NCBI GenBank assembly: GCA_900545615.1 | Contig: UQZM01000005.1 | Location: 4,364-68,363, forward strand | Length of the DNA stretch: 64,000 bases | Direction: 5' to 3' | DNA from: an uncultured Collinsella sp. | Lineage (GTDB): Bacteria > Actinomycetota > Coriobacteriia > Coriobacteriales > Coriobacteriaceae | Program-made: the position numbers and the translations under genes | Part shown: positions 17,393 to 26,043 of the stretch, one piece after another | Numbering within the stretch: position 1 is the first letter of the stretch | Layout: each line of letters starts with the position of its first letter | Notes under the pieces: model-generated | The model's input: only the letters and a program-made list of their open reading frames with translations | Told to the model about the DNA's origin: nothing | Database searches by the model: none

Positions 17393-17944
17393 TTACCCAG
17401 CAAGAGTAAAGAGTTTCTTTACTAGAAATGCGACTTTTCTAGTATTTAAAATTGCCTTGAAAAGAACGTCTAGATCATCGTCACTCTCGACAGCAAGCGT
17501 ATAAATCGAATCCGAATCGTTTACAGAAAAACGTTGCTTTATGGAAGAATCGAGCTCATTAAAAACACCTTCATCTAAAGCGATGTTTAGAGGATAGAGA
17601 GCGCCAAGCTCAAACTCAAGTAAACGAAACCTGTAAGATTCCGACCGGATTTCAAAAGCATAGGAACCATCTGAATATAGGTCATTCGCATCTTTAAGTC
17701 TGGGCTTAATCACAGAGCCAACTTCAGAGTAATTCACAACAGTTTGAAGCGCCATGGCCATATTGGCCAACCTGTCATTATCGCGATCAAGGTTAATCCT
17801 TCTATCCAGAATAGCCGTGACTTTTCCGTTACTGGCTTGAGCCAATTGATTCGATTGAGAGTTGAAATACTCAATCACATTATCGGTAGACTTGTCAGAT
17901 TTGTTCTCGAAAAGCTTATCCCAGTAGTTTTCTTTAGTGTGCAT
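17393..17944 (-). CDS. Hypothetical protein overlapping the EEP gene
   Basis: A 183-residue protein whose ATG lies within the last codons of the EEP gene (11-base overlap), preceded by AAGGACGG, so the two are translationally coupled. It is acidic, with a polar N-terminus (YWDKLFENKSDKSTDN), a helical middle (NDRLANMAMALQTVVNYSEV) and a mixed C-terminal part (DSIYTLAVESDDDLDVLFKA). No family recognised. The tight coupling suggests it forms a complex with, or controls, the EEP enzyme. Confidence 0.55.
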   Translation of the reverse strand: MHTKENYWDKLFENKSDKSTDNVIEYFNSQSNQLAQASNGKVTAILDRRINLDRDNDRLANMAMALQTVVNYSEVGSVIKPRLKDANDLYSDGSYAFEIRSESYRFRLLEFELGALYPLNIALDEGVFNELDSSIKQRFSVNDSDSIYTLAVESDDDLDVLFKAILNTRKVAFLVKKLFTLAG

Positions 17945-18779
17945 GCGAGCCGTCCTTAATTTTAATGGATAACTTTACCGATAAAGGAAGATGGTCGCTA
18001 ATCTGCTTATCGGGAGCAACCTTAGAAATGAGACCGGTATCAGAAATGGTCCTGAGATGGCTAACACACTTAATAGCATCAGCTAGGCCGGGTGTAACCA
18101 AGACCTGATCAAGACAATGCCAATAAGTCTCTAGATCTAAATTAGTACAGTAAAATGAACCGTATTGCGGGCCATCTTCGGAATAGTTGCAAAGCATTGG
18201 ACTATACAAATACTCGTACCTGCGGCGTTGCCAAGTGCGATACTTTTTGCGCGATATAACCTCTTTAAAATATACGGCATTAAAAAGGTTGGGCGTTCGC
18301 AATATTTCATCGTATGGCTCAACATTGAAATCACCAATGATAATTGCTTCCGCACCTGATAGATTAGCCCTTTCTTGCCTAACATCTTTGAGCAAATCTT
18401 GAGCCGTAACACGACGGGCAACGTCATGTGGGTGAGAATGTTTATCTTGAAGATGGATTCCAGCAAGAACATACTGTTTGCCAAAATGGGAAAGCGAATA
18501 CACAACATATCGAGTTTGCTCTTGAATATTAATCAGTTCGATTGAGCTTTTAATTACCGCGAGAATCTTTGCGTCATCGAACATCGTGGGCAAGATGCGA
18601 TAGTCATCAGGAAGAATAGCAGAAAGGGCAACCGTATCCAGCTGTCCCCATTCTGCAAATAAAGCTATATCCGCGTTGGTATATTCGATACATTCGCGAA
18701 TCAGCTCAGGATTATTATTAAGACCTAAATTCCAAAAAAGCAGGTTGAAATCTATATCTTCCAACGGAGACCCCTGCAT
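17934..18779 (-). CDS. Endonuclease/exonuclease/phosphatase (EEP) family protein
   Basis: A 281-residue protein with the EEP fold signatures in order: FNLLFWNLGLN near the N-terminus (metal-binding Asn), DIALFAEW (the Glu of the active site), IIIGDFNVEPYDE (catalytic Asp/Asn) and KQISDHLPLSVKL (the terminal SDH motif). The family includes DNase I-like nucleases, AP endonucleases and lipid or nucleotide phosphatases. The substrate cannot be told here, and no signal peptide or membrane helix is present, which argues for an intracellular role. It heads a minus-strand cassette of two or three unknown genes just beyond the capsule operon, in AT-rich DNA. A TTG at 18764 is an alternative start. Confidence 0.75.
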   Translation of the reverse strand: MQGSPLEDIDFNLLFWNLGLNNNPELIRECIEYTNADIALFAEWGQLDTVALSAILPDDYRILPTMFDDAKILAVIKSSIELINIQEQTRYVVYSLSHFGKQYVLAGIHLQDKHSHPHDVARRVTAQDLLKDVRQERANLSGAEAIIIGDFNVEPYDEILRTPNLFNAVYFKEVISRKKYRTWQRRRYEYLYSPMLCNYSEDGPQYGSFYCTNLDLETYWHCLDQVLVTPGLADAIKCVSHLRTISDTGLISKVAPDKQISDHLPLSVKLSIKIKDGSHAH

Positions 18780-18820
18780 TCATTAGACATTATTAAAGCA
18801 AGGAAATGTGTGAATGAGTG

Positions 18821-20011
18821 CTATCCGTTCTTCCTCCACACCATCTTATCCACGACGCCCGTGTAGCTCTGGATGATCTTGACCACCTTGGTGGACACGG
18901 TCTCGTCGGCATAGTCGGGCACAGGGGCCTCGGGCAGTGATCCCTCGGTGTCGAGTTCGACGGCGGTGTGGACTGCCTGCAACAGCCCCTTCTCGGAGAT
19001 GCCGGCAAGCGTGAAGCACGCCTTGTCCAGTGCCTCAGGGCGCTCGGTGGAGGTGCGGATGCACACTGCCGGGAACGGGTGGCCGATAGAGGCGAAGAAG
19101 CTGGACTCCTCGGGCAGCGTACCGGAGTCGGTCACCACGGCGAAGGCGTTCATCTGCAGGCAGTTGTAGTCGTGGAAGCCCATGGGCTCGTGCATGCGCA
19201 CGCGCGGGTCCAGCTTGAAGCCGGTGGCCTCCAGGCGCTTGCGGGAGCGCGGGTGGCAGGAGTACAGAATCGGCATGTCGTATTTCTCGGCCAGGGCGTT
19301 GATCGCGGTGAACAGGCTCGTGAAGTTCGCCTCAGTGTCGATGTTCTCCTCGCGGTGCGCCGACAGCAGCATGTAGCGCTTGGGCTCCAGGCCGAGCTCG
19401 GAGAGTACGTCGGAGGCCTCGATCTTCTCCAGGTTGGCGCGCAGGACCTCCGCCATGGGCGAGCCGGTGACGTAGGTGCGCTCGGGGGCGCAGCCGGTGT
19501 CCTTGAGGTAGCGGCGCGCGTGCTCGGAGTAGGCCAGGTTGACGTCGGAGATGACGTCAACGATGCGGCGGTTGGTCTCCTCGGGCAGGCACTCGTCCTT
19601 GCAGCGGTTACCCGCCTCCATGTGGAAGATGGGGATGTGTAAGCGCTTGGCCGCGATGGCGGACAGGCAGCTGTTGGTGTCACCTAGAATCAGCAATGCG
19701 TCTGTCTCCACCTGAACCATGAGCCTGTAGCTTGCAGCGATGATGTTGCCGACGGTCTCGCCCAGGTCGGCGCCCACGGCGTCCAGGTAGACGTCCGGGT
19801 CGTCCAGCGACAGGTCGCGAAAGAAGATGCCGTTGAGCGTGTAGTCGTAGTTCTGCCCGGTGTGCGCCAGCAGGCAGTCGAAGTGGCGGCGGCACTTCTT
19901 GATGACCTCGGACAGGCGGATGACCTCGGGGCGCGTGCCCACGATGATCAGCAGTTTCAGGCGACCATCGTTTTTGAATCGAACCATCTTATCTTCTACC
20001 ATATTAGTCAT
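18821..20011 (-). CDS. capG: UDP-N-acetylglucosamine 2-epimerase type enzyme, CapG/FnlC-like
   Basis: A 396-residue protein with the non-hydrolysing epimerase signatures IIVGTRPEVIRLSEVI, HTGQNYDYTLN, ALLILGDTNSCLS, FHMEAGNRCKDECLPEETNR and AVVTDSGTLPEESSFF. In a locus with CapE and CapF it should do the last step of UDP-N-acetyl-L-fucosamine synthesis, the C2 epimerisation (CapG/FnlC), rather than make UDP-ManNAc. It overlaps the upstream glycosyltransferase by ATGA and is the last gene of the capsule operon. A second in-frame ATG lies at 20002. No clear terminator follows, so read-through into the EEP cassette is possible. GC content is higher than in the wzx/wzy part, close to that of capE and capF, suggesting these three moved together. 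Confidence 0.85.
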   Translation of the reverse strand: MTNMVEDKMVRFKNDGRLKLLIIVGTRPEVIRLSEVIKKCRRHFDCLLAHTGQNYDYTLNGIFFRDLSLDDPDVYLDAVGADLGETVGNIIAASYRLMVQVETDALLILGDTNSCLSAIAAKRLHIPIFHMEAGNRCKDECLPEETNRRIVDVISDVNLAYSEHARRYLKDTGCAPERTYVTGSPMAEVLRANLEKIEASDVLSELGLEPKRYMLLSAHREENIDTEANFTSLFTAINALAEKYDMPILYSCHPRSRKRLEATGFKLDPRVRMHEPMGFHDYNCLQMNAFAVVTDSGTLPEESSFFASIGHPFPAVCIRTSTERPEALDKACFTLAGISEKGLLQAVHTAVELDTEGSLPEAPVPDYADETVSTKVVKIIQSYTGVVDKMVWRKNG

Positions 20012-21015
20012 TTAAAATCCTTCTTAATCGCTTGCCTGAGTGAGAGGTCCGGCGGAAAGTTAAACAGTCGATTTGCAGCCAGCTTAACAAGTGCACCGAT
20101 GTAATCCTTGATGGGGTACAGCAACTTCCGCTCGATTAGCCGCTCATATGTCTTATCGAGTTCAACAGCCTCAGGATGTCTGAGCGGAAATGGGAGTTCG
20201 TAACCTTCCATTGAACAAAACCGGTTCGTCATGTCTAGCGAGAGGTCGTTGCCGCCGTGCTCCGAGCAGTCGTCAACACCAATGTTCTCTATAAGGTTCA
20301 CTGACGGGGCGACGCCATAAAACCCGCCAGCCCTGAGAGTCCATGCCATATGATAATCCCAAGAATAGTAGCGGCCGGTGCGGCTCTTGTGCGCTTTTTC
20401 GTACTCCACGTTGAATAGCTGCTGAAGGTAGAGTCGCCGCACCGAATATGTGTTGCGAGCGTGCCTCTTGTCCTTTGGAGTCGTCTTGTTAAGCTCGAAG
20501 TCGTAGGAAGAGAGGAACTTGTCTCCCCACGATGCCCATCCGCAAGGCATAAGCTGTCTCGTAAAAACGTATGAAGCATTCTGCGGCGCTTTGTATTGCG
20601 ATAGATAATTAGTTCCGCAGATCCAAAGGATCTTATCATTGTCACGATATCGCGCTAGCATTTCTGCACAGAAGGGAAAGAAAGAGGCTGAAGGTAAATT
20701 GTCGTCCTCCAAGAAAATGGCAACTGGCTCCCGCTCGAAGACTCGCTTCGCGCCAAGTGCGATGTTTCCGTATACGCCCCTATTCTCATTAGCGTAGTCT
20801 TTTACAAGCTCACAGTCCCAAGTAATTAGGGAATCGACACGGTGTCTCACCTTGTCGACGGCGAGGCGTTCCATCTCATCTCTTCCTTGGTCAGCGATGA
20901 GGTAGAGCTTGCTAGGGCGAATCTCAGCGAGTCTTTCAAAAATCCTTTCAAGAGTATCGAGCCTTTTGAAAATGAATATTGCGACGGGAATATTGAAAAA
21001 ATGATTATCGCTCAA
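20008..21015 (-). CDS. Glycosyltransferase, family 2-like
   Basis: A protein of about 335 residues with a GT-A start (PVAIFIFKRLDTLERIFERL), ENRGVYGNIALGAKRVFE, and EREPVAIFLEDDNLPSASFF in the place of the metal-binding DxD region (EDD). The segment MPCGWASWGDKF is typical of this capsule glycosyltransferase group. The best start is TTG 21015, inside the last codons of the upstream gene; the longer frame to 21102 overlaps that gene far more. It adds one sugar to the capsule repeat unit on the inner membrane. Donor and linkage cannot be read from sequence. Confidence 0.75.
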   Translation of the reverse strand: MSDNHFFNIPVAIFIFKRLDTLERIFERLAEIRPSKLYLIADQGRDEMERLAVDKVRHRVDSLITWDCELVKDYANENRGVYGNIALGAKRVFEREPVAIFLEDDNLPSASFFPFCAEMLARYRDNDKILWICGTNYLSQYKAPQNASYVFTRQLMPCGWASWGDKFLSSYDFELNKTTPKDKRHARNTYSVRRLYLQQLFNVEYEKAHKSRTGRYYSWDYHMAWTLRAGGFYGVAPSVNLIENIGVDDCSEHGGNDLSLDMTNRFCSMEGYELPFPLRHPEAVELDKTYERLIERKLLYPIKDYIGALVKLAANRLFNFPPDLSLRQAIKKDFK

Positions 21016-22249
21016 TGTACATAGATTCCTTTCTGAATAGTTCAAGAGTACGTGCGCATTGATTCTTTGAATTCTTGTGGTTGAGGACGTAGGTTTTCGC
21101 ACGAGAGGAAAGTTGGTACAACTTTTCAGAATCCATAGCGAGAGCTCGATTTAAAGCAACCTTTAGGCCGCCGTCTGTTGCATCAATGAAAAGACCTTTG
21201 TAGTCATTAGGCATTCCATCGAGCCAGTAGGCGACGGTCGGCACTCCCGATGCAAGGTACTCCATCATCTTCGAGGGAAAACTAAATTTCGTGTAATCCC
21301 CTTCGTTCTTGCGTGGGTTCACGAGAAGGGTGGCACCGTTGCGTAGGCCTTTAATCTCTTGAGGTGGCAATACGCCAAGGTATCGCACCATAGGATTTTC
21401 AGACTGCAGAGCCGCAATTTCATTTGCTGCCTCGCCGTCGCCGCAAACAACAAGGCCGATTCCCGTATCGTCAAGCTCCTTAAATGCAGAAATTAACTCG
21501 CCTAGACCGTATCGGTATTGGAGCGTCCCCGTGTACAGGATATACCGTTCAGGAAGATCTTGAGCAGTAGTGCCAGGGCCAGAAGCGACATATTCGTCAG
21601 CAATGCCCTCGACGACAGCGCACTTGGTCAAATCAACTCCAAGGTAGGGAGCCATTGCTGCAGTCAAGGGGACGTAGCAGTCCATGCCCTTCATGCCGTT
21701 TGAAACGATATGGTTCTTCAGCTTGTGCAGAAATCCCGCGCCTCGTCTACCCAACTCCATGTATTGAGGTAAATCTGGAACGATAAGGGCGACAACACTA
21801 TTGGGAAATTTCTTTTTCGCATGATGTAGAGCGGTCACAATGGGATAGGTGGCGGCATAGCCTACGAAATAAAACTGTGCACAACTGTCACAGTCAATTC
21901 TATCAATCTCAGAACACAGTCTTGCGGCGCGTGAAAACTCCTTTAATACAGGAAGATTAATGAAGCCGGCACCGACGTCTTCATTAGAGGTTTTGGAGTG
22001 CCGGAAATTATATCGGCGAATGTAGAGGCCGGAGTACCTCTTCGGAAAGGAGCCAATGTACTCAGAGTTAAAAATATGGACATTTTCAGCGCCCAGACAA
22101 GAGTCATATCCTTTGACGAACTTCCATTGGAGATTGTTTGCGGCACTCTGAAGCCCTGATTTCGTTAACTTTCTAATTTCATCCTCACGTTCGTGTGGGA
22201 ACAATCCGCCAAGAAAGAAAAGTACTTCTTTATTTTTACTTTGACCCAA
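21005..22249 (-). CDS. Glycosyltransferase, GT4-like
   Basis: A protein of about 414 residues with two Rossmann halves. The C-terminal half has RYILYTGTLQYRYGLGELIS, IGLVVCGDGEAANEI, and YTKFSFPSKMMEYLASGVP, in which the Glu of the EX7E-type motif and the nucleotide-binding loop lie. The start is put at TTG 22249 because AGGAGGATTCCC directly precedes it, a near-ideal site; the upstream GTG at 22267 lacks one. It overlaps wzx by 14 bases. Role: transfer of a sugar in capsule repeat-unit assembly. Confidence 0.75.
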   Translation of the reverse strand: MGQSKNKEVLFFLGGLFPHEREDEIRKLTKSGLQSAANNLQWKFVKGYDSCLGAENVHIFNSEYIGSFPKRYSGLYIRRYNFRHSKTSNEDVGAGFINLPVLKEFSRAARLCSEIDRIDCDSCAQFYFVGYAATYPIVTALHHAKKKFPNSVVALIVPDLPQYMELGRRGAGFLHKLKNHIVSNGMKGMDCYVPLTAAMAPYLGVDLTKCAVVEGIADEYVASGPGTTAQDLPERYILYTGTLQYRYGLGELISAFKELDDTGIGLVVCGDGEAANEIAALQSENPMVRYLGVLPPQEIKGLRNGATLLVNPRKNEGDYTKFSFPSKMMEYLASGVPTVAYWLDGMPNDYKGLFIDATDGGLKVALNRALAMDSEKLYQLSSRAKTYVLNHKNSKNQCARTLELFRKESMYIER

Positions 22250-23567
22250 GGGAATCCTCCTCGCCACCCGAAGTAAGCCATCGATTTGAAATGTGTTGCG
22301 AAATCAGAACGGGGACGAGAACGAGACCGTTCGCAAATACAACGGAAGCCCAGCCCTGAGCAATAGCAGAAAAACCAGCAGAAATCGGATACTTTGCTAT
22401 AGCGCCAAGGCAATAGAAAATCACTTGGGGTCTCAAACGATTAGTGGCGTTTCCCAGGCATGTTTCAGAATTGGTGAAAACAGTGGCAACGACAAGGAAG
22501 ACAAGGGAAGCGGACTCCGCGAACGTAAGCGTGGGCGCCTGACCTCTCAACCATATATTTAGGATGGGATTAATGAACAGGCCTATTATGATTGTCCCGA
22601 CAGATGCGATGACCGAGAGTCTCAGATACTTCCTGTGCACCGAAAGAAGCCTACTTCTGTTGCCCAAAGAATAGGACCCTGCCATGTCGGACCAAATGGG
22701 CTGAGCCATGACTCCAAAGAATACGAGGATTAGATTGAATACCCTATATGCCACGGAGTAAGGTACAACGTTTCCGGAACCGCAGAGTGAACCGATAAAT
22801 AGCTCGTTGGTTGACGACACGAAAAGCAAGGCAATCTGAATGGTAAAGAACTGGATGCCAAGCGAGCCAAGCGAACGAAAGTAGCTCGTCCGCACGTATT
22901 TGAATCTTGGAACATGCTCCTTAAGCTCAGTTGTGAAAAGCACGAAGGCGGCGACAATAAGTGGAGCCGAGAGGGCGATCATCTCGACCACGCACATGTA
23001 CATGAACCTTTCACCATTCTTTGCCAGAATGGGTGGGAATGCTATGGCAATGAGGATGAGGCAGTTTGAGACGAGGAGGAGAAGCGCTGGAGCAGCGTTT
23101 CGCTGAACAGCGTAGAGGAGAGAATTCACGAGTTTGAGAACAAGCTGCAGCAAGGTCCCTACGATGACGACAGCCATGCATGCGGCAAGAGTTGTTCCGC
23201 AAATCTCATCCGTACTGACTGAGAAGACTGAATTCCAGTTGACGAGGACAGATGCCGCCGCGCCTAAAGGAATCAATGCGAGTACAACTGTACCGAGAAC
23301 GAAAATCGACGAGGATATTACAACTCGAGCCCTCTCCTTATTGTCTTCGTTAAGCGCATAAGTCAAATCATTGCGTAGCCCATTGCCAATCCCAAAATCA
23401 AAGAATGAGATCCAGTTCAGCACAGAGAGCACTGTGAACCAAGCACCAAGAACGGTGTCGTTCGAAAAGAATGACATCATAAGAGGCGTTGAAAGCAGGG
23501 ACACAATGAGCGCTAGGACCTTAATCCCCGCGTTTGCCGCAACGCTTAGTTTGAGGCTGCTATGCAT
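22236..23567 (-). CDS. wzx: Capsule repeat-unit flippase Wzx
   Basis: A protein of about 443 residues with 12 or more hydrophobic segments through its length, for example NWISFFDFGIGNGLRNDLTY and VLALIPLGAAASVLVNW. The motif FDFGIGNGLRN is characteristic of the polysaccharide transporter (MOP) family. Wzx moves undecaprenyl-linked repeat units across the membrane for polymerisation by Wzy. ATG 23567 is preferred because GGGGGT precedes it; a GTG at 23579 is possible. It overlaps wzy by 8 bases. Lower GC than capE and capF. Confidence 0.85.
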   Translation of the reverse strand: MHSSLKLSVAANAGIKVLALIVSLLSTPLMMSFFSNDTVLGAWFTVLSVLNWISFFDFGIGNGLRNDLTYALNEDNKERARVVISSSIFVLGTVVLALIPLGAAASVLVNWNSVFSVSTDEICGTTLAACMAVVIVGTLLQLVLKLVNSLLYAVQRNAAPALLLLVSNCLILIAIAFPPILAKNGERFMYMCVVEMIALSAPLIVAAFVLFTTELKEHVPRFKYVRTSYFRSLGSLGIQFFTIQIALLFVSSTNELFIGSLCGSGNVVPYSVAYRVFNLILVFFGVMAQPIWSDMAGSYSLGNRSRLLSVHRKYLRLSVIASVGTIIIGLFINPILNIWLRGQAPTLTFAESASLVFLVVATVFTNSETCLGNATNRLRPQVIFYCLGAIAKYPISAGFSAIAQGWASVVFANGLVLVPVLISQHISNRWLTSGGEEDSLGSK

Positions 23568-24822
23568 GTGTACCCCCACAGCATAAATTTAAAGCCCTTT
23601 CTGAAGTCTTGCCGGTGAAGGAGAGAAAGGAAAAGAGCAGAATGTAGGTCATCACAGAAGCGGTATGCGGTTCCTTGTTGATTATTATGACGAACAGAAG
23701 AACGAGCATAATACCTGAGGACAGGGGAAGGCGCCCAGTTCCTGTGAGCGCATATATCGTAAGTCCCCACATGGCAAATCCAGAAATGCCGAAAGCAGCG
23801 AGTTGAAAGAAACTAGTCGTCGTTAAAGAATCGATGGTAGCAGAGCTTGCGGCAACGGTTGAATAGGCTTCGAGAGCGTCTCCGTAGCCGAGTCCAAAAA
23901 TCGGATTCGCGGAAAATAGGTCCCAACAAACGCTCGGAGACTGAAGCCTCGTTAGTTTTGTAACAGCGTCGGCATCCCCGAGCTTCCAAAACAAGGCTGG
24001 GTTAATCTGCTCTAACGCGTTTAGAATTGCTGAATAATTTGTAAAGATCCATAAAACGACAATGACGAGACCAACAGAAATCGCCACACGTCCGCGCCCG
24101 CCACTCTTCAGCAATCCAATAGATAGTGTAATCGGAAGAAGCAGATAACCAGCAGTAGAGCCGGTTGTAAACAGCGTAATAACGAGTAAGGCCAACCTAC
24201 TCATCGATGCTTTTTCCTCGACCATGAATTCAACCGCAATAGCAAGAAGCAGATAGGAAGCAAAAATACCGCTTTCCCAGAAAAACCCCATACTCTTACT
24301 GCCATCAATATATGTTTCAGCATACTGAGAAACAATGAAGATGGTTTTGTAATGAATTCCGTTAACATTTTCAAGTACAGGGAACGGCAGATTCAAACGC
24401 AAAAAATTGGTTGCGAGATAGAGTATGAGAGACATAGCAGCACTAATGCACATAAGCTGTACAAAAATGCGGCACATCAAAATGGAGCCTAATTTTCTTA
24501 CACAAAGGTAAGCCAAGGTAATACAGCTTAATAGCGTTAGGGAATTGATAACATTTGAATTGTCAAGATTACCCAAAGCGGAAATCACAACCGGTAGTAC
24601 AAACACAAGAAGCCCACCAGTTAACGCGGTATTATTCTTTTCTACATCTGTGAGCATGAGCAAAAGCAGGCAAGCTAGAAGTGCAAAGGGCAAGCACAAC
24701 GACGAGTAGCCCTTCAATGTCGATACAGCGCTACAGCTGTTGAGACAAACTGCGAATCCAACGATAAGCCCAATAAGCAACCAGTCGAGCCTAATAGATA
24801 AGAACCGTCTGACGAAGTTCAT
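23560..24822 (-). CDS. wzy: Capsule/O-antigen polymerase Wzy
   Basis: A 420-residue protein with about ten membrane segments and a large extracytoplasmic loop around FLRLNLPFPVLENVNGIHYK. The segment SANPIFGLGYGDALEAYSTV is like the conserved 'GxGxG' loop of O-antigen ligase/polymerase proteins. Sequence similarity in this family is low; the call rests on topology, the position beside wzx and the absence of another polymerase. It starts 2 bases after the capF stop. Confidence 0.8.
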   Translation of the reverse strand: MNFVRRFLSIRLDWLLIGLIVGFAVCLNSCSAVSTLKGYSSLCLPFALLACLLLLMLTDVEKNNTALTGGLLVFVLPVVISALGNLDNSNVINSLTLLSCITLAYLCVRKLGSILMCRIFVQLMCISAAMSLILYLATNFLRLNLPFPVLENVNGIHYKTIFIVSQYAETYIDGSKSMGFFWESGIFASYLLLAIAVEFMVEEKASMSRLALLVITLFTTGSTAGYLLLPITLSIGLLKSGGRGRVAISVGLVIVVLWIFTNYSAILNALEQINPALFWKLGDADAVTKLTRLQSPSVCWDLFSANPIFGLGYGDALEAYSTVAASSATIDSLTTTSFFQLAAFGISGFAMWGLTIYALTGTGRLPLSSGIMLVLLFVIIINKEPHTASVMTYILLFSFLSFTGKTSERALNLCCGGTHA

Positions 24823-24824
24823 AA

Positions 24825-26042
24825 TTAGACTGCTTCAAAATATGTATCGGGATTCTCTGGGTCGAAAGGCTCATTGGCCCACATGACCGTCACGAGGTCC
24901 TCGGTGTCGGACAGGTTGGTGATGGAGTGCGTGTAGCCGGGGATCATCTCGACGGCGCGCATATCTGAGCCGCTCACGATGTACTCGTCGACGGGGAACG
25001 GGTTGCCCTCCGCGTCCTCCCCTATCTTCCTCAACTTGATGCTCGCGGTGCCGGAGACCACCAGGAACCTCTCCCACTTGCTCATGTGCCAGTGGTTGCC
25101 CTTGGTGATGCCGGGCTTGCTTACGTTAATGGAGACCTGGCCGCGCTCCGGCGTGCGCAGGAACTCGGTGAACGATCCGCGGTCGTCGGTGTTGGGCCTG
25201 AGACCGTAGGCGAAGTGCCCCGGCTCGTAGTAGGAAAGGAACGTGCTCCAGAGCTTCTTGGAGAAGGAGCCCTCCGCCAGGTCAGGTACCGACAGCGTCT
25301 CTCGGCTGTCGCGGAAGCCGCCCAGCAGGTAGACGATCTCGCCGAGCGACTTGACGTCGGTCTGGGGCACGTAGCAGAAGTCCTCGCCCTCCACGCGGTC
25401 CAGTCCGTCGTATCCGCAGCGGTGCTCCTCCCCCAGCAGGGCGCCCAGCATCTCGTCGACAAGGTCGTCGATGTAGAGGAGCTCCAGCTCCACCGAGGGG
25501 TCGTTCACGGTGTAGGGGCGGCCGTTCGCGATGGCGTCGCAGAAGGTCGCCACGGCGGAGTTGTAGCGCGGGCGGCACCACTTGCCGTACAGGTTCGGGA
25601 AGCGGTAGATGAGCACCGGTGTGCCGGTCCTCTCGGAGTACTCGCGGAACAGGCCCTCACCCGCCAGCTTGGACTCGCCGTAGACCGAGCCCTCGAAGCG
25701 GCCAGAGAGGCTCGCCTGCGCGGAGCTGGAGAGCATTACGGGACACTTGTTGCCGTGACGCTCGAGGGTGTCAAGCAACATGGAGGCAAACCCGAAGTTG
25801 CCCTCCATGAACTCGGACTGGTCCTTGGGGCGGTTGACGCCGGCAAGGTTGAAGACGAAGTTGGCACGGGAGCAGTAGCCGTCAAGCTCCTCGGGGGTCG
25901 AGTCGACGTCGTACTCCATGACCTCGAGCGGTAGCAGGGCCTGGTATTTGGCGCGGCGGTCCTTGCCGTCGCGGATGTTCTTGAGGGCGCAGCAGAGGTT
26001 TCTGCCCACGAAGCCTCTCGCGCCGGTGATGAGGACCCTCAC
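24825..26042 (-). CDS. capF: CapF-like UDP-sugar reductase with C-terminal cupin domain
   Basis: A 405-residue two-domain protein. The N-terminal SDR domain opens with MRVLITGARGFVGRNL (NADPH-binding glycine motif) and has FNLAGVNRPKD, VYGESKLAGEGLF (active-site Tyr-x3-Lys) and YRFPNLYGKWCRP. From about residue 285 a cupin domain follows, with NVSKPGITKGNHWHMSKWE (metal-binding His cluster) and MIPGYTHSITNLSD. This is the CapF/FnlB pattern: the cupin epimerises and the SDR reduces the 4-keto intermediate made by CapE on the way to UDP-L-FucNAc. The start is GTG 26042, one base after the capE stop. About 35 residues longer than the staphylococcal enzyme. Confidence 0.88.
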   Translation of the reverse strand: MRVLITGARGFVGRNLCCALKNIRDGKDRRAKYQALLPLEVMEYDVDSTPEELDGYCSRANFVFNLAGVNRPKDQSEFMEGNFGFASMLLDTLERHGNKCPVMLSSSAQASLSGRFEGSVYGESKLAGEGLFREYSERTGTPVLIYRFPNLYGKWCRPRYNSAVATFCDAIANGRPYTVNDPSVELELLYIDDLVDEMLGALLGEEHRCGYDGLDRVEGEDFCYVPQTDVKSLGEIVYLLGGFRDSRETLSVPDLAEGSFSKKLWSTFLSYYEPGHFAYGLRPNTDDRGSFTEFLRTPERGQVSINVSKPGITKGNHWHMSKWERFLVVSGTASIKLRKIGEDAEGNPFPVDEYIVSGSDMRAVEMIPGYTHSITNLSDTEDLVTVMWANEPFDPENPDTYFEAV

Positions 26043-26043
26043 C

